Of a stretch of DNA of 64,000 nucleotides, positions 1-8,392 are shown piece by piece; the first letter of the stretch is position 1; the number at the start of each line of letters is the position of its first letter. The position numbers and the translations under genes were made by a program. A model generated the notes under the pieces. That model ran no database searches, was not told the DNA's origin, and saw only the letters and a program-made list of their open reading frames with translations. The DNA comes from Thiotrichaceae bacterium UBA4486 (GTDB lineage: Bacteria > Pseudomonadota > Gammaproteobacteria > Eutrophobiales > Eutrophobiaceae): positions 233,290 to 297,289 of the forward strand of contig DGNS01000015.1 in NCBI GenBank assembly GCA_002389045.1, written 5' to 3'.

Positions 1-687
1 AGCTGGTACCAGGGTGTCCAGAAAGGTGAAAATTATTTCGATGCGCAGATCCGGTTCGGGCTGATCCTGGCACGGCAGGACCGGATTGAGGAGGCGCGTG
101 ATCATTTGCAGAATGTGCGTGCCGACACCCGGCGTGAAAAATCCCTGCTGGTACAGGCCGAAGGTGAACTGCTGGCCGGTGAAGAGCGTTACGAGGATGC
201 CATGACGGTGTATACCGAGGCCCTCGATGAGCAATACGATGCGGACATTCTCTATTCGCGCGCCATGCTGGCGGAAAAGATGGATCGTCTTGATATTCTC
301 GAGAGAGATCTGAAGGAAATTATTGAAAATGATCCGGAGAATGCCCAGGCTCTGAACGCGCTGGGCTACACCCTGGCGGATCGCACGAATCGCTACCAGG
401 AAGCCTACGAATACATCAAACGCGCCCTGGAAGCCAGTCCGAACGACTTTTATATACTCGACAGCATGGGCTGGGTGTTGTACCGGCTCGGCCGGCTCGA
501 CGAATCCGTCAAATACCTGCAACGTGCCCTGGAGATACGCAACGATCCCGAAATAGCCGCACACCTGGGTGAGGTGTTGTGGGTCATGGGAGACAAGGAA
601 CGTGCCCGTGATATCTGGGAAACCGCGTTACAGGAAACACCGGATGACTCGCGTTTGCTGGACGTGATCAACAGGTTCCAGAACTGA
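1..687 (+). CDS. Tetratricopeptide-repeat protein, 5'-truncated by window edge
   Basis: The reading frame is open from the first base, so the N-terminus lies outside the window; 228 codons plus a stop are visible. The visible part is a chain of TPR helices, for example ALNALGYTLADRTNRYQEAY and the following LDSMGWVLYRLGRLDESVKY, which mediate protein-protein contacts. TPR proteins directly upstream of lolB are common in gammaproteobacteria and are usually exported, but no signal peptide can be checked here. A perfect 9-bp stem follows the stop and separates it from lolB. The molecular partner is unknown. Confident as a TPR protein, not for any specific function. Confidence 0.85.
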   Translation, partial: SWYQGVQKGENYFDAQIRFGLILARQDRIEEARDHLQNVRADTRREKSLLVQAEGELLAGEERYEDAMTVYTEALDEQYDADILYSRAMLAEKMDRLDILERDLKEIIENDPENAQALNALGYTLADRTNRYQEAYEYIKRALEASPNDFYILDSMGWVLYRLGRLDESVKYLQRALEIRNDPEIAAHLGEVLWVMGDKERARDIWETALQETPDDSRLLDVINRFQN

Positions 688-738
688 ATGGCTGTTTCGA
701 CGTATCGATCAATCAACAACCCGCCAGGGTTGTGACTG

Positions 739-767
739 ACCGTCGGCCGCCTCCCACTGCCGACGGT
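739..767 (+). terminator. Stem-loop after the TPR gene, possible terminator
   Basis: ACCGTCGGC at 739-747 pairs perfectly with GCCGACGGT at 759-767 across an 11-base loop. Only a short pyrimidine stretch (TCC, then TT) follows, so intrinsic termination would be weak. It lies 50 nt after the TPR gene stop and about 150 nt before lolB. Confidence 0.45.
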
Positions 768-924
768 TCCTTAACATGATGTCCACCTGCCAGTGAACTC
801 TTTGGTACTATCCGCGGATGGCGGAACACAGTGACAGTGATGTGCCGGCGACTGTTCCCGATAGCGGCTGGCTGTTAAGATGACGTTATTCTGATCCCGA
901 CTGCCGGACGATTCGCAAACTCCC

Positions 925-1554
925 TTGAAACTATCCTGTTCATATCTGCTCCGCTGGATACTTGCCTGTCTGGTCGTCTCCATTCTGGCGGGTTGCGCAG
1001 GGATGGCGGTGGATGAAGCGGCAACCGGCCCGCAAGCAGAGGCGCTGTGGCAAACGCGGGAAATTGCCCTGCGGGGTATCAATGGCTGGGCGGTGAAGGG
1101 CCGGCTGGCCATAAAAACCAGTGACGAAAGCTGGACAGCCAGCCTGCACTGGGCACAGAAAGCCCGTCTCTACATGATGCGCATCATTGCTCCTTTTGGA
1201 CAGGGTACGTACGAAATCAAGGGTGGGCATGGCAAGGTCAGTTTGCTGACCGATAAGAACGAAGTCTTCGAGGCCACTGATCCGCATACACTGATGACTG
1301 AAAATCTTGGCTGGAGTGTGCCGCTTCTGGGTATGCAGTACTGGATTCTGGGTGTGCCCGAACCGGACCTTGCCGTTGAAGGCAGGGACATCGATTCCCT
1401 GGGGCGTCTGATCCGGCTCGATCAGTCCGGCTGGACGATACAACTGACCGACTACAGGCAGGTGGGCAAGTACGAACTGCCCGCGAAGATCAGCATGGAA
1501 AACGACCTGGTCAGGGTCAGGTTGGTGATCCATGAGTGGGTTCGGGTCATATGA
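925..1554 (+). CDS. lolB: Outer-membrane lipoprotein LolB
   Basis: LolB accepts lipoproteins from periplasmic LolA and inserts them into the inner leaflet of the outer membrane. The 209-residue product starts with a lipoprotein signal: hydrophobic core, then lipobox LAGC with the acylated cysteine at residue 24. The start used is TTG at 925; no ATG lies upstream of the signal, and no clear Shine-Dalgarno is seen. The body has the LolB look (KGRLAIK, SLHW, GPFGQGTYEI-like strand). The stop codon overlaps ispE in an ATGA junction at 1551-1554, the usual lolB-ispE coupling. Length matches E. coli LolB (207 aa). Confidence 0.9.
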   Translation: MKLSCSYLLRWILACLVVSILAGCAGMAVDEAATGPQAEALWQTREIALRGINGWAVKGRLAIKTSDESWTASLHWAQKARLYMMRIIAPFGQGTYEIKGGHGKVSLLTDKNEVFEATDPHTLMTENLGWSVPLLGMQYWILGVPEPDLAVEGRDIDSLGRLIRLDQSGWTIQLTDYRQVGKYELPAKISMENDLVRVRLVIHEWVRVI

Positions 1555-2396
1555 ACAGCAATGGCTGGCCGGCCCCGGCAAAACTGAACCTGTTTTTGCA
1601 CGTCACCGGCCGTCGTGATGACGGTTATCATTTGCTGCAGACGGTGTTTCAGTTTCTCGATTTTCAGGATGAGCTGGCTTTTGATGTTCATCGGGACCCG
1701 GCCATCCGGCGCGTCGGTGATTGTCCGGGTGTTGCCGCCGACTCCGACCTGGTGGTCAGGGCGGCGCGTGCCCTGCAGTCGTACACCGGCAGCCGCCTTG
1801 GTGTGGATATCCATATCAGCAAACACATCCCCATGCAGGCAGGCCTGGGCGGCGGCAGTTCCGATGCGGCGACCACATTACGGGCGCTGAATCGCCTCTG
1901 GGGCCTGGAATTGCCACTCGGTGAACTGGCTGCTATCGGTGTCAAACTGGGAGCGGACGTCCCGGTTTTCCTGCACGGGCATGCCGCCTTTGCCGAGGGT
2001 GTGGGGGAGGAACTGACGGACCTGGAACCGGCGGAGGAATGGTACCTGATCATCCGTCCGGACTGCAGCGTAAGCACCGCCGAGATCTTCAATGACGCCG
2101 ATTTGACACGTCATACCCCACCTATCACAATACGCGACTTTCTGGCAGGGAGAGGGCACAATGACTGCCTGCCGGTCGTGTTGCGGCGCTATCCACAGGT
2201 CGCCGAAGCAATTGATTGGCTGGGGAATTTTTCAGAAGCCAGAATGACGGGCACCGGTTCCACCGTGTTTGCCGCTTTCGCGAACAGGGCGGCCGCCGAA
2301 ACGGTTCTCGAGCAGGTTCCCGCGCACTGGTTTGGCCAGGTTTGCCGGGGACAGAATCAATCCCCCTTACTGCAACGATTGCGGCAACCGGACTGA
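1551..2396 (+). CDS. ispE: 4-diphosphocytidyl-2-C-methyl-D-erythritol kinase
   Basis: IspE phosphorylates CDP-methylerythritol in the MEP isoprenoid pathway. It is a GHMP kinase: N-terminal PAPAKLNLFLHV with the substrate lysine, and the glycine-rich ATP loop GLGGGSSDAA near residue 100. The C-terminal GHMP domain contains MTGTGSTVFA. The start at 1551 is preferred because it overlaps the lolB stop (ATGA); an in-frame ATG at 1536 would add five residues. At 281 aa the length is normal. The following tRNA-Gln and prs reproduce the conserved gammaproteobacterial order. Confidence 0.95.
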   Translation: MNSNGWPAPAKLNLFLHVTGRRDDGYHLLQTVFQFLDFQDELAFDVHRDPAIRRVGDCPGVAADSDLVVRAARALQSYTGSRLGVDIHISKHIPMQAGLGGGSSDAATTLRALNRLWGLELPLGELAAIGVKLGADVPVFLHGHAAFAEGVGEELTDLEPAEEWYLIIRPDCSVSTAEIFNDADLTRHTPPITIRDFLAGRGHNDCLPVVLRRYPQVAEAIDWLGNFSEARMTGTGSTVFAAFANRAAAETVLEQVPAHWFGQVCRGQNQSPLLQRLRQPD

Positions 2397-2534
2397 GATC
2401 GGTCAGGATGGTTTATCGACAACAGAATTGAACAGCAAGCACGGTGAGCTGGACCGCCAGGGTGGAGCGCAAGGGATATGCGTAACAACCCCGGCAGAGC
2501 AGTGACAGGACGAGAACGCAGTACTGATTTTTGA

Positions 2535-2611
2535 TGGGGTGTGGCCAAGTTGGTTAAGGCACGGGGTTTTGATCCCCGCATTCCCAGGTTCGAGTCCTGG
2601 CACCCCAGCCA
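2535..2611 (+). tRNA. tRNA-Gln (anticodon TTG)
   Basis: A cloverleaf can be drawn. The acceptor TGGGGTG (2535-2541) pairs with CACCCCA (2601-2607), followed by discriminator G and an encoded CCA at 2609-2611. The anticodon arm GGGG-TTTTGAT-CCCC gives anticodon TTG (Gln). The T-arm CCAGG-TTCGAGT-CCTGG is perfect. A tRNA-Gln between ispE and prs is the conserved location. Confidence 0.96.
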
Positions 2612-2671
2612 TATCACCCATACCAGCGGATAACATTGGCGGATCAGAATTTAACAGGTAACGCGAAAACC

Positions 2672-3625
2672 ATGTCACTGGAAAATGTGATGCTGTTCAG
2701 CGGTAACGCCAATCCGGATCTGGCGTCCTGTATCAGCAGCCACCTGAGTATTCCACTGGGCAAGGCCATGGTTGATCGTTTCAGTGACGGTGAAATCATG
2801 GTGGAGATCGCCGAGAACGTACGCGCGCGCGATGTCTACATCATCCAGTCCATCTGCGCTCCGGCCAACGAGAACCTGATGGAACTCCTGGTCATGGCCG
2901 ACGCCTTGCGGCGGGCTTCCGCCAACCGGGTGGTTGCCATCATCCCGTATATGGGATACGCGCGCCAGGACCGGCGCACACGATCGGCGCGGGTGCCGAT
3001 CACCGCCAAGCTGGTGGCCGACATGATTTCCGCCGTGGGTATTTCCCATGCGCTGACGGTGGACCTGCACGCCGATCAGATCCAGGGTTTTTTCAATATA
3101 CCGCTGGATAACGTGTACGCCTCGCCGGTGTTGCTCGGCGATATCTGGAAGCAGCCCTACGAGGATTTGATGGTGGTTTCGCCGGATGTCGGCGGTGTGG
3201 TCCGGGCCCGGGCCCTGGCCAAGCGTCTCGATGACACGGAACTGGCCATTATCGACAAGCGCCGTTCGAAGGCCAATGAGTCCGAGGTGATGAACATCAT
3301 CGGTGATGTCGAGGGACGTACCTGCGTGATCATCGATGATCTCGTGGACACGGCGGGGACGCTGTGTAATGCCGCCGGCGCACTGAAAAGCCACGGCGCG
3401 CTCAAGGTGGTGGCCTACTGTACCCATGCCGTACTTTCCGGCAGGGCGATCACGAACATCAGCAACTCGAAGCTGGATGAACTGGTCGTCACCGATACCA
3501 TCCCGCTGGGAACAGCGGCAAGAGAATGTGAAAAGATTCGCCAGCTCAGCGTCGCCGCCATGCTGGCTGAAAGTATTCGCCGAATCAGTATCGGCGATTC
3601 ATTGAGTTCAATGTTCATAGACTAG
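2672..3625 (+). CDS. prs: Ribose-phosphate pyrophosphokinase (PRPP synthetase)
   Basis: This enzyme makes PRPP from ribose-5-phosphate and ATP for nucleotide, histidine, tryptophan and NAD synthesis. Seen: GNANPDLA and RFSDGEIMVEI near the N-terminus, the flexible-loop and ATP region ARQDRRTRSARVPITAK, and the PRPP-binding signature VIIDDLVDTAGTL. From the ATG at 2672 the product is 317 aa, close to E. coli Prs (315 aa). A TTG 36 nt upstream (2636) is open in the same frame but would add a tail not typical of the family. It follows tRNA-Gln and precedes rplY, as in relatives. Confidence 0.95.
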   Translation: MSLENVMLFSGNANPDLASCISSHLSIPLGKAMVDRFSDGEIMVEIAENVRARDVYIIQSICAPANENLMELLVMADALRRASANRVVAIIPYMGYARQDRRTRSARVPITAKLVADMISAVGISHALTVDLHADQIQGFFNIPLDNVYASPVLLGDIWKQPYEDLMVVSPDVGGVVRARALAKRLDDTELAIIDKRRSKANESEVMNIIGDVEGRTCVIIDDLVDTAGTLCNAAGALKSHGALKVVAYCTHAVLSGRAITNISNSKLDELVVTDTIPLGTAARECEKIRQLSVAAMLAESIRRISIGDSLSSMFID

Positions 3626-3722
3626 TGACTCAATGCTGATGATTCCGCCTGGTCGCGGGCGGGATCCTGTTATGAAAGCCCTGGCAGACAGGGTTTTCTC
3701 ATCCATAAACGGAGTAATTACG

Positions 3723-4397
3723 ATGAAAAAATTTGAACTGGTTGCCGAGTCGCGCAGCGATGTGGGGAAGGGTGCGAGCCGCCGCCTGCGTCGTAGCAAT
3801 AAAATACCCGGCGTTGTCTACGGACAGGGGCAGGAGGCACTGTCCATTACGCTGGGTCACGATGATGTGTTCCATCAACTGGAGAATGAGGCTTTTTATT
3901 CCCATATCCTGACACTGAAACTCGATAATAATCCGATCAAGGTAGTGCTCAAGGATTTGCAGAGACACCCTTACAAACGCCGCCTGTTGCACATTGACCT
4001 GCAGCGTATTAACGAGTCAGAAGCCCTGACCATGCGCGTGCCGATTCACTTCATCAACGAGGCCAAGAGCGTGGGTGTGAAAAGCGGCGGCATGGTCAAC
4101 CACGTCATGAACGATGTGGAAATTTCCTGCCTGCCCGGTAATCTGCCGGAATACATCGAGGTCGATCTGCTGAATCTTGAACTGGGTTCTTCCATTCATC
4201 TCAACGAGCTGAAACTGCCGGAAGGTGTGGAGCTGTACGCGGCCCTTCATGATGAAAACCTGGATGCGCCGGTGGTTTCCATCGTCATGCCCAGAGCCGT
4301 CGAGGAGGAAACCGACACCGAGGCTGAAGAGGCCGAGGTTAAGGCTGCTGCCGCTGCGAAGGCTGATGAAGATGAGGAAGATTCCGACGACAGCTGA
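3723..4397 (+). CDS. rplY: 50S ribosomal protein L25, long CTC-type
   Basis: L25 binds 5S rRNA. At 224 residues this is the two-domain CTC/TL5 form: an N-terminal L25 fold (about residues 1-95, with ASRRLRRSNKIPGVVYG) and a beta-rich C-terminal domain. The tail after about residue 190 is highly acidic and alanine-rich (EEETDTEAEEAEVKA), probably disordered. The start ATG at 3723 has GGAG about 8 nt upstream; the frame stays open 30 codons further up, but that stretch is not L25-like. It lies between prs and pth, the standard order. Confidence 0.95.
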   Translation: MKKFELVAESRSDVGKGASRRLRRSNKIPGVVYGQGQEALSITLGHDDVFHQLENEAFYSHILTLKLDNNPIKVVLKDLQRHPYKRRLLHIDLQRINESEALTMRVPIHFINEAKSVGVKSGGMVNHVMNDVEISCLPGNLPEYIEVDLLNLELGSSIHLNELKLPEGVELYAALHDENLDAPVVSIVMPRAVEEETDTEAEEAEVKAAAAAKADEDEEDSDDS

Positions 4398-4422
4398 TCC
4401 CGCCTGATACCGAGCCGTCGCT

Positions 4423-5034
4423 GTGCCGGATCCGTTTCAACTGATCGTGGGCCTGGGCAATCCGGGCCCCGATTACGCCCGTACCAGGCACAATGCCGGT
4501 TTCTGGTGTATCGACCGTCTGGCGCGGAAATACGCTTGCCGATTTCGTAGCGAAACACGATTTGCCGGCGACCTGGCCCGCCTGTCCGATGGCGACCTTG
4601 ATTGCTGGTTGTTGAAGCCTGCCACCTTCATGAATCACAGCGGCCGCGCCGTGCAGGCCTTGCTGTCCTTTTACAAACTGGATATCGAACAGACACTGGT
4701 GTTGCATGATGACATTGATTTGCCTCCCGGTACCGTGCGCCTGAAAACCGGCGGTGGACACGGCGGTCATAACGGTTTGCGCGATCTCATTCAACAGACC
4801 GGCAGTAACGCTTTCAGCCGTGTACGCATCGGTGTCGGGCATCCCGGACATCGCGACCGGGTGATCGATTCCGTGCTCGGACGCGCGGGAGCCGAGGAAC
4901 AGCGGCTGATCGACGAGGCCATTGACGATGTGCTGGTATTGATGCCGGATATACTCAGGGGTCGTATGCAAAAAGCCATGACGGTTCTGCATACGGTCGC
5001 GCCCGTGGATACCGATTCCACGGACGGGGACTGA
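4423..5034 (+). CDS. pth: Peptidyl-tRNA hydrolase
   Basis: Pth frees tRNA from peptidyl-tRNAs that drop off the ribosome. Seen: IVGLGNPGPDY with the conserved Asn, RHNAGF with the catalytic His (residue 23 here), FMNHSG, and LHDDIDLPPG followed by GGHGGHNGLRD. The 203-aa length is normal. The start is GTG at 4423, 25 nt after rplY. ychF follows after a 3-nt gap, so the two are probably co-transcribed. Confidence 0.95.
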   Translation: MPDPFQLIVGLGNPGPDYARTRHNAGFWCIDRLARKYACRFRSETRFAGDLARLSDGDLDCWLLKPATFMNHSGRAVQALLSFYKLDIEQTLVLHDDIDLPPGTVRLKTGGGHGGHNGLRDLIQQTGSNAFSRVRIGVGHPGHRDRVIDSVLGRAGAEEQRLIDEAIDDVLVLMPDILRGRMQKAMTVLHTVAPVDTDSTDGD

Positions 5035-5037
5035 AGC

Positions 5038-6123
5038 ATGGGATTCAAGTGCGGTATCGTCGGCTTGCCCAATGTCGGCAAGTCCACTCTCTTCAACGCC
5101 CTGACCAATTCCGGCATTGATGCCGCCAACTATCCGTTCTGCACCATTGATCCCAACATCGGCGTGGTGCCGGTACCGGACCCGAGGCTCGATGCCATCG
5201 CCGCCATCGTACAGCCGAAACAGGTGATCCCCGCACACATGGAGTTTGTGGATATCGCCGGTCTGGTCGAGGGCGCCTCCAAAGGCGAGGGACTCGGTAA
5301 CCAGTTTCTGTCGCATATCCGGGAAACCCACGCCATTGCCCAGGTGGTGCGCTGTTTCGATGATGACAACATCGTGCACGTATCCGGGCGCGTGAACCCC
5401 CTGGAAGACATCGAGGTGATCAACACCGAGTTGTGCCTGGCTGACCAGGAAACCGTGGACAAGGCGCTGCAAAAGGTGCTGAAAACCGCCAGAAGCGGCG
5501 ACAAGGACGCGCGTAAACAACAGGTGGAACTGGAACGCATCGCCGCGCACCTGAACGAGGGCAGGCCGGTGCGCACGCTGGCGGATCTCGCGGAGGAGAC
5601 GCTGCGGCACCTGCACCTGTTGACCGCCAAGCCGTCGTTTTATATCGCCAACGTGGAAGAGGAAAAACTCGAGGGCAATCCCTGGCTGGAAAAACTGCAA
5701 ACACTGGCATCCGCGGAAGGCACGGAAGTGATCCCGGTCTGCGCCGCCATCGAATCGGAAATGTCGGAACTCTCGCTGGAAGAGAAAACCGAGTTCCTGC
5801 AGGACCTGGGGCTAAAAGAGCCCGGCCTTAACCGCATCATTCGCGCCGGTTACAGGCTGCTGGGCCTGCATACGTATTTTACCGCGGGACCGAAGGAAGT
5901 CCGCGCCTGGACCATTCCCAAAGGTGCCACCGCGCCGCAGGCGGCGGCCGTGATCCATACGGACTTCGAGCGTGGTTTTATACGCGCCGAGGTGACCGCG
6001 TACGAGGATTTCATTGCCTACGGTGGTGAGCAGGGTGCGAAGACTGCCGGCAAGTGGTGGCTGGAAGGCAAGGAATATGTCGTAAACGACGGTGATGTTA
6101 TGCTGTTCCGATTCAACGTTTAA
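5038..6123 (+). CDS. ychF: Ribosome-binding ATPase YchF (OLA1 family)
   Basis: YchF is an Obg-related P-loop protein that hydrolyses ATP and binds ribosomes, with a role in the oxidative stress response. Seen: G1 GLPNVGKSTLFN at the N-terminus, the G3 region DIAGLVEGASKGEGLGN, and ANVEE in place of the GTP-specific NKxD, which explains the ATP preference. A C-terminal TGS domain ends in GDVMLFRFNV. Its 361 aa match the family (363 in E. coli). It starts 3 nt after pth and is followed by a long inverted repeat. Confidence 0.95.
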   Translation: MGFKCGIVGLPNVGKSTLFNALTNSGIDAANYPFCTIDPNIGVVPVPDPRLDAIAAIVQPKQVIPAHMEFVDIAGLVEGASKGEGLGNQFLSHIRETHAIAQVVRCFDDDNIVHVSGRVNPLEDIEVINTELCLADQETVDKALQKVLKTARSGDKDARKQQVELERIAAHLNEGRPVRTLADLAEETLRHLHLLTAKPSFYIANVEEEKLEGNPWLEKLQTLASAEGTEVIPVCAAIESEMSELSLEEKTEFLQDLGLKEPGLNRIIRAGYRLLGLHTYFTAGPKEVRAWTIPKGATAPQAAAVIHTDFERGFIRAEVTAYEDFIAYGGEQGAKTAGKWWLEGKEYVVNDGDVMLFRFNV

Positions 6124-6132
6124 ATAAACGGA

Positions 6133-6186
6133 TGTCATTCCGAGCCTTGTCCCTCGCTACGCTTCGGGACAAGGCTCGAAATGACA
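6133..6186. repeat. GTCATTCCGA-type inverted repeat after ychF
   Basis: TGTCATTCCGAGCCTTGTCCC is followed by an 11-13 base loop and its near-perfect complement ending AAATGACA, giving an arm of about 21 bp. Related half-copies (GTCATyCCGA, CGGGACAAGG, CGAAATGACA) occur at 14690-14785, 18759-18781 and 34925-34989. It could act as a terminator for ychF, but no T-run follows. Confidence 0.7.
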
Positions 6187-6199
6187 GGTACTTGTCATT

Positions 6200-6838
6200 A
6201 TGGATCCAACCCGGCTTTGCAACGAACTGATCAACACCGTCCGCTCCTTCCACGGCAGCGGACTCAGTACCGGTACGTCCGGTAACGCCAGCGTACGTAG
6301 CGAAGCCGGGTTCATCATCACGCCGACCGGCGTGGACTACGATGATTTGCAGAGCGAGTCCCTCGTAGAAATGGATTTGAACGGTACTGTTGTGAACGGT
6401 GCATTAAAACCTTCCAGCGAGTGGCGTTTCCATCGGGCGATTTACACCTCCCGCCCGGAGACCAACGCGGTGGTTCACGTGCACTCACCCTATGCCACCG
6501 GCATCGCCTGCACCCGCAAGGGAATACCGGCGTTTCATTACATGATTGCACTGGCCGGCGGCGATTGCATACGCTGCGCCGAATACGCCACTTTCGGTAC
6601 GGAAGCATTATCCGACAATGCTCTGGCGGCCCTGCAGGACCGCAAGGCCTGCCTGCTGGCCAACCACGGCCAGATCGCCGTGGGCGGGGATTTGCAGGAG
6701 GCGCTGACACTTGCCGAAGCCGTGGAAAATCTCGCGCAGCAATACTGGATCAGTACTGTTTTCGGGGAACCCGAACTGCTGGATGCGGACGAAATGCGTG
6801 TGAATCTGGAAAAATTCAGGCACTACGGTGAGCAGTAA
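6200..6838 (+). CDS. Class II aldolase/adducin-family protein (FucA/AraD-like)
   Basis: A 212-residue zinc-dependent aldolase/epimerase fold. Seen: SGNASVR near residue 27, SSEWRFHRAIY with the conserved Glu, the metal-binding HVHSPYAT (His-x-His), and ANHGQIAVGG with a third His. Family members cleave or epimerise sugar phosphates (fuculose-1-P, ribulose-5-P) or act as MtnB dehydratase; the substrate cannot be read from the sequence. It starts 13 nt after an inverted repeat with no clear Shine-Dalgarno, and a VOC-family gene follows after 5 nt, suggesting an operon. Confidence 0.85.
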   Translation: MDPTRLCNELINTVRSFHGSGLSTGTSGNASVRSEAGFIITPTGVDYDDLQSESLVEMDLNGTVVNGALKPSSEWRFHRAIYTSRPETNAVVHVHSPYATGIACTRKGIPAFHYMIALAGGDCIRCAEYATFGTEALSDNALAALQDRKACLLANHGQIAVGGDLQEALTLAEAVENLAQQYWISTVFGEPELLDADEMRVNLEKFRHYGEQ

Positions 6839-6843
6839 AACGT

Positions 6844-7272
6844 ATGCCATTATCTTTACAACCGTTTCATCTGGCCATTCCCGTTGACGACATTGCAGCG
6901 AGCGAGCGCTTTTATGTCGACACCCTGGGTTGTACGCCGGGACGGCGCGGCGAACGCTGGATCGATTTTGATTTTTTCGGTCACCAGCTTTCCGCGCATC
7001 TAACGGCCCGGTCAGACAATCCGGTGCCGACCAATCCTGTTGATGGTGAGGATGTGCCGGTGCGTCACTTCGGCGTCGTTCTCGACCGGAATGACTGGCA
7101 GGCTTTGCAGCAACGCCTGCTCGATGCCGGTGCGGAATTTTTGATCAAGCCCACGATCCGCTTTGCCGGGCAGCCCGGCGAACAGGCCACGTTTTTTCTC
7201 CGCGATCCTTCGGGTAATGCTCTGGAATTCAAGTCGTTCCTATCCCCCGAACAGTTGTTTGCCGGAGCATAA
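6844..7272 (+). CDS. VOC-superfamily (glyoxalase/dioxygenase-like) protein
   Basis: 142 residues forming two beta-alpha-beta-beta-beta modules. Seen: FHLAIPVDDIAASERFYVDTLG at the N-terminus with a candidate metal His, HFGVVLD in the second module, and FFLRDPSGNALEFKSF with a candidate metal Glu. The family covers glyoxalase I, extradiol dioxygenases and resistance proteins, so the reaction is open. It lies 5 nt after the aldolase gene and 7 nt before the MetX-like gene, consistent with one transcript. Confidence 0.8.
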   Translation: MPLSLQPFHLAIPVDDIAASERFYVDTLGCTPGRRGERWIDFDFFGHQLSAHLTARSDNPVPTNPVDGEDVPVRHFGVVLDRNDWQALQQRLLDAGAEFLIKPTIRFAGQPGEQATFFLRDPSGNALEFKSFLSPEQLFAGA

Positions 7273-7279
7273 TGGCGGC

Positions 7280-8392
7280 ATGGCGATACGTATCCCTCCC
7301 GCTGCCGAGCTGATTACCGTGCCCGGTGAAGTGTCGCTGGAGTACGGCGGGACACTGAAAAGCCCGGTCGTGGCCATGGAACGCCTGGGCCAGGTACGCG
7401 ACGATTCCGCGCCGGTGGTACTGATCTTTACCGGCATCTCTCCGGATTCGCACGTAGCCTCCTCGGCGCTCGACGCATCCACCGGCTGGTGGGAATACAT
7501 GGTGGGCAGCGGTTTGCCCGTAAACCTGGATGAATGCCAGGTGATCTGCATCAACACACCGGGCGGTTGTTACGGCTCGACCGGACCGTTGTCTATCAAC
7601 CCGGATACTCATCAAGCTTACGGCCCGCAGTACCCGCCGCTGAGCCTGTGGGACATTGCCCGCATCAGCGGCATGGCGCTGGAACAGATTGGCATTGACA
7701 ACATTCATTGCGTTATCGGGCCATCCATGGGCGGCATGGTCGCGCTGGCCTGGTTGCTGACCTGGCCGGGCCGTAGCCGCCACATGGTCAATATTTCCGC
7801 GACGCTGGAGGCCGGCACCTTCGCCATTGCACTGCGATCCCTGCAACGCGAGATCATCCGTTCGGATCCCGGATTCAACCAGGGTAACTACCATGACAGG
7901 CGGGCACTGAGGCAGGGTATGACCCTGGCGCGCAAACTGGGAATGATCACCTATCGATCGGCGGATGAATGGCGACAGCGATTCGGCCGCTCGCGTGACA
8001 GTGTGGGAGAGCACGGCGGTCGTTTCGTGATTGAATCCTACCTGACCCTGAATTCGGAAAAATTTGCTGACAGTTTTGATCCCAACAGTTACCTGATTCT
8101 GTCGCAGGCCATGGACTGGTTTTCAGTAGCGGAGACAACGGCTGATCCGGTGCGGGCGTTTTCAGAGTGCGGGCTTGAATCGGCGCTGGTCATCGGGGTA
8201 AATTCAGACTTCCTGTTCCCGGAATACCAGCAACGGGAATTGGCGCAATGTCTGCAGGCGGCCGGGATCCACTGTGACTATGAATGTGTAGCATCACATT
8301 ACGGACACGATGCCTTTCTTATCGACGAGGAAAATTTCTCTCCCCTGGTACGTGCGTATCTTGGCCGGACTATGGAAAACGCGGAGTCATGA
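7280..8392 (+). CDS. MetX-like homoserine/serine O-acyltransferase (alpha/beta hydrolase)
   Basis: A 370-residue alpha/beta hydrolase with MetX architecture. The nucleophile elbow GPSMGG puts Ser at residue 149, with Asp310 in VNSDFLFP and His343 in GHDAFL. The spacing equals that of the Haemophilus homoserine acetyltransferase triad, shifted by six. Family signatures GGCYGSTGP and GWW are also present. MetX enzymes acylate homoserine for methionine synthesis, but relatives acylate serine or others. The partner metW is absent here, so a biosynthetic role outside methionine is possible. The start at 7280 comes shortly after the VOC gene, and the stop overlaps the next gene by ATGA. Confidence 0.82.
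   Translation: MAIRIPPAAELITVPGEVSLEYGGTLKSPVVAMERLGQVRDDSAPVVLIFTGISPDSHVASSALDASTGWWEYMVGSGLPVNLDECQVICINTPGGCYGSTGPLSINPDTHQAYGPQYPPLSLWDIARISGMALEQIGIDNIHCVIGPSMGGMVALAWLLTWPGRSRHMVNISATLEAGTFAIALRSLQREIIRSDPGFNQGNYHDRRALRQGMTLARKLGMITYRSADEWRQRFGRSRDSVGEHGGRFVIESYLTLNSEKFADSFDPNSYLILSQAMDWFSVAETTADPVRAFSECGLESALVIGVNSDFLFPEYQQRELAQCLQAAGIHCDYECVASHYGHDAFLIDEENFSPLVRAYLGRTMENAES

Noticed and set aside
4339..5700. Long minus-strand frame (453 codons) across pth and ychF
   Set aside because: It is antisense to two well-supported genes, has low-complexity His/Gln-rich text and no family motif; a shadow of codon bias on the other strand.
7280..8392. Firm naming as homoserine O-acetyltransferase metX
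   Set aside because: The catalytic triad fits, but acetyl, succinyl and serine-specific relatives share it and metW is absent; kept as MetX-like.
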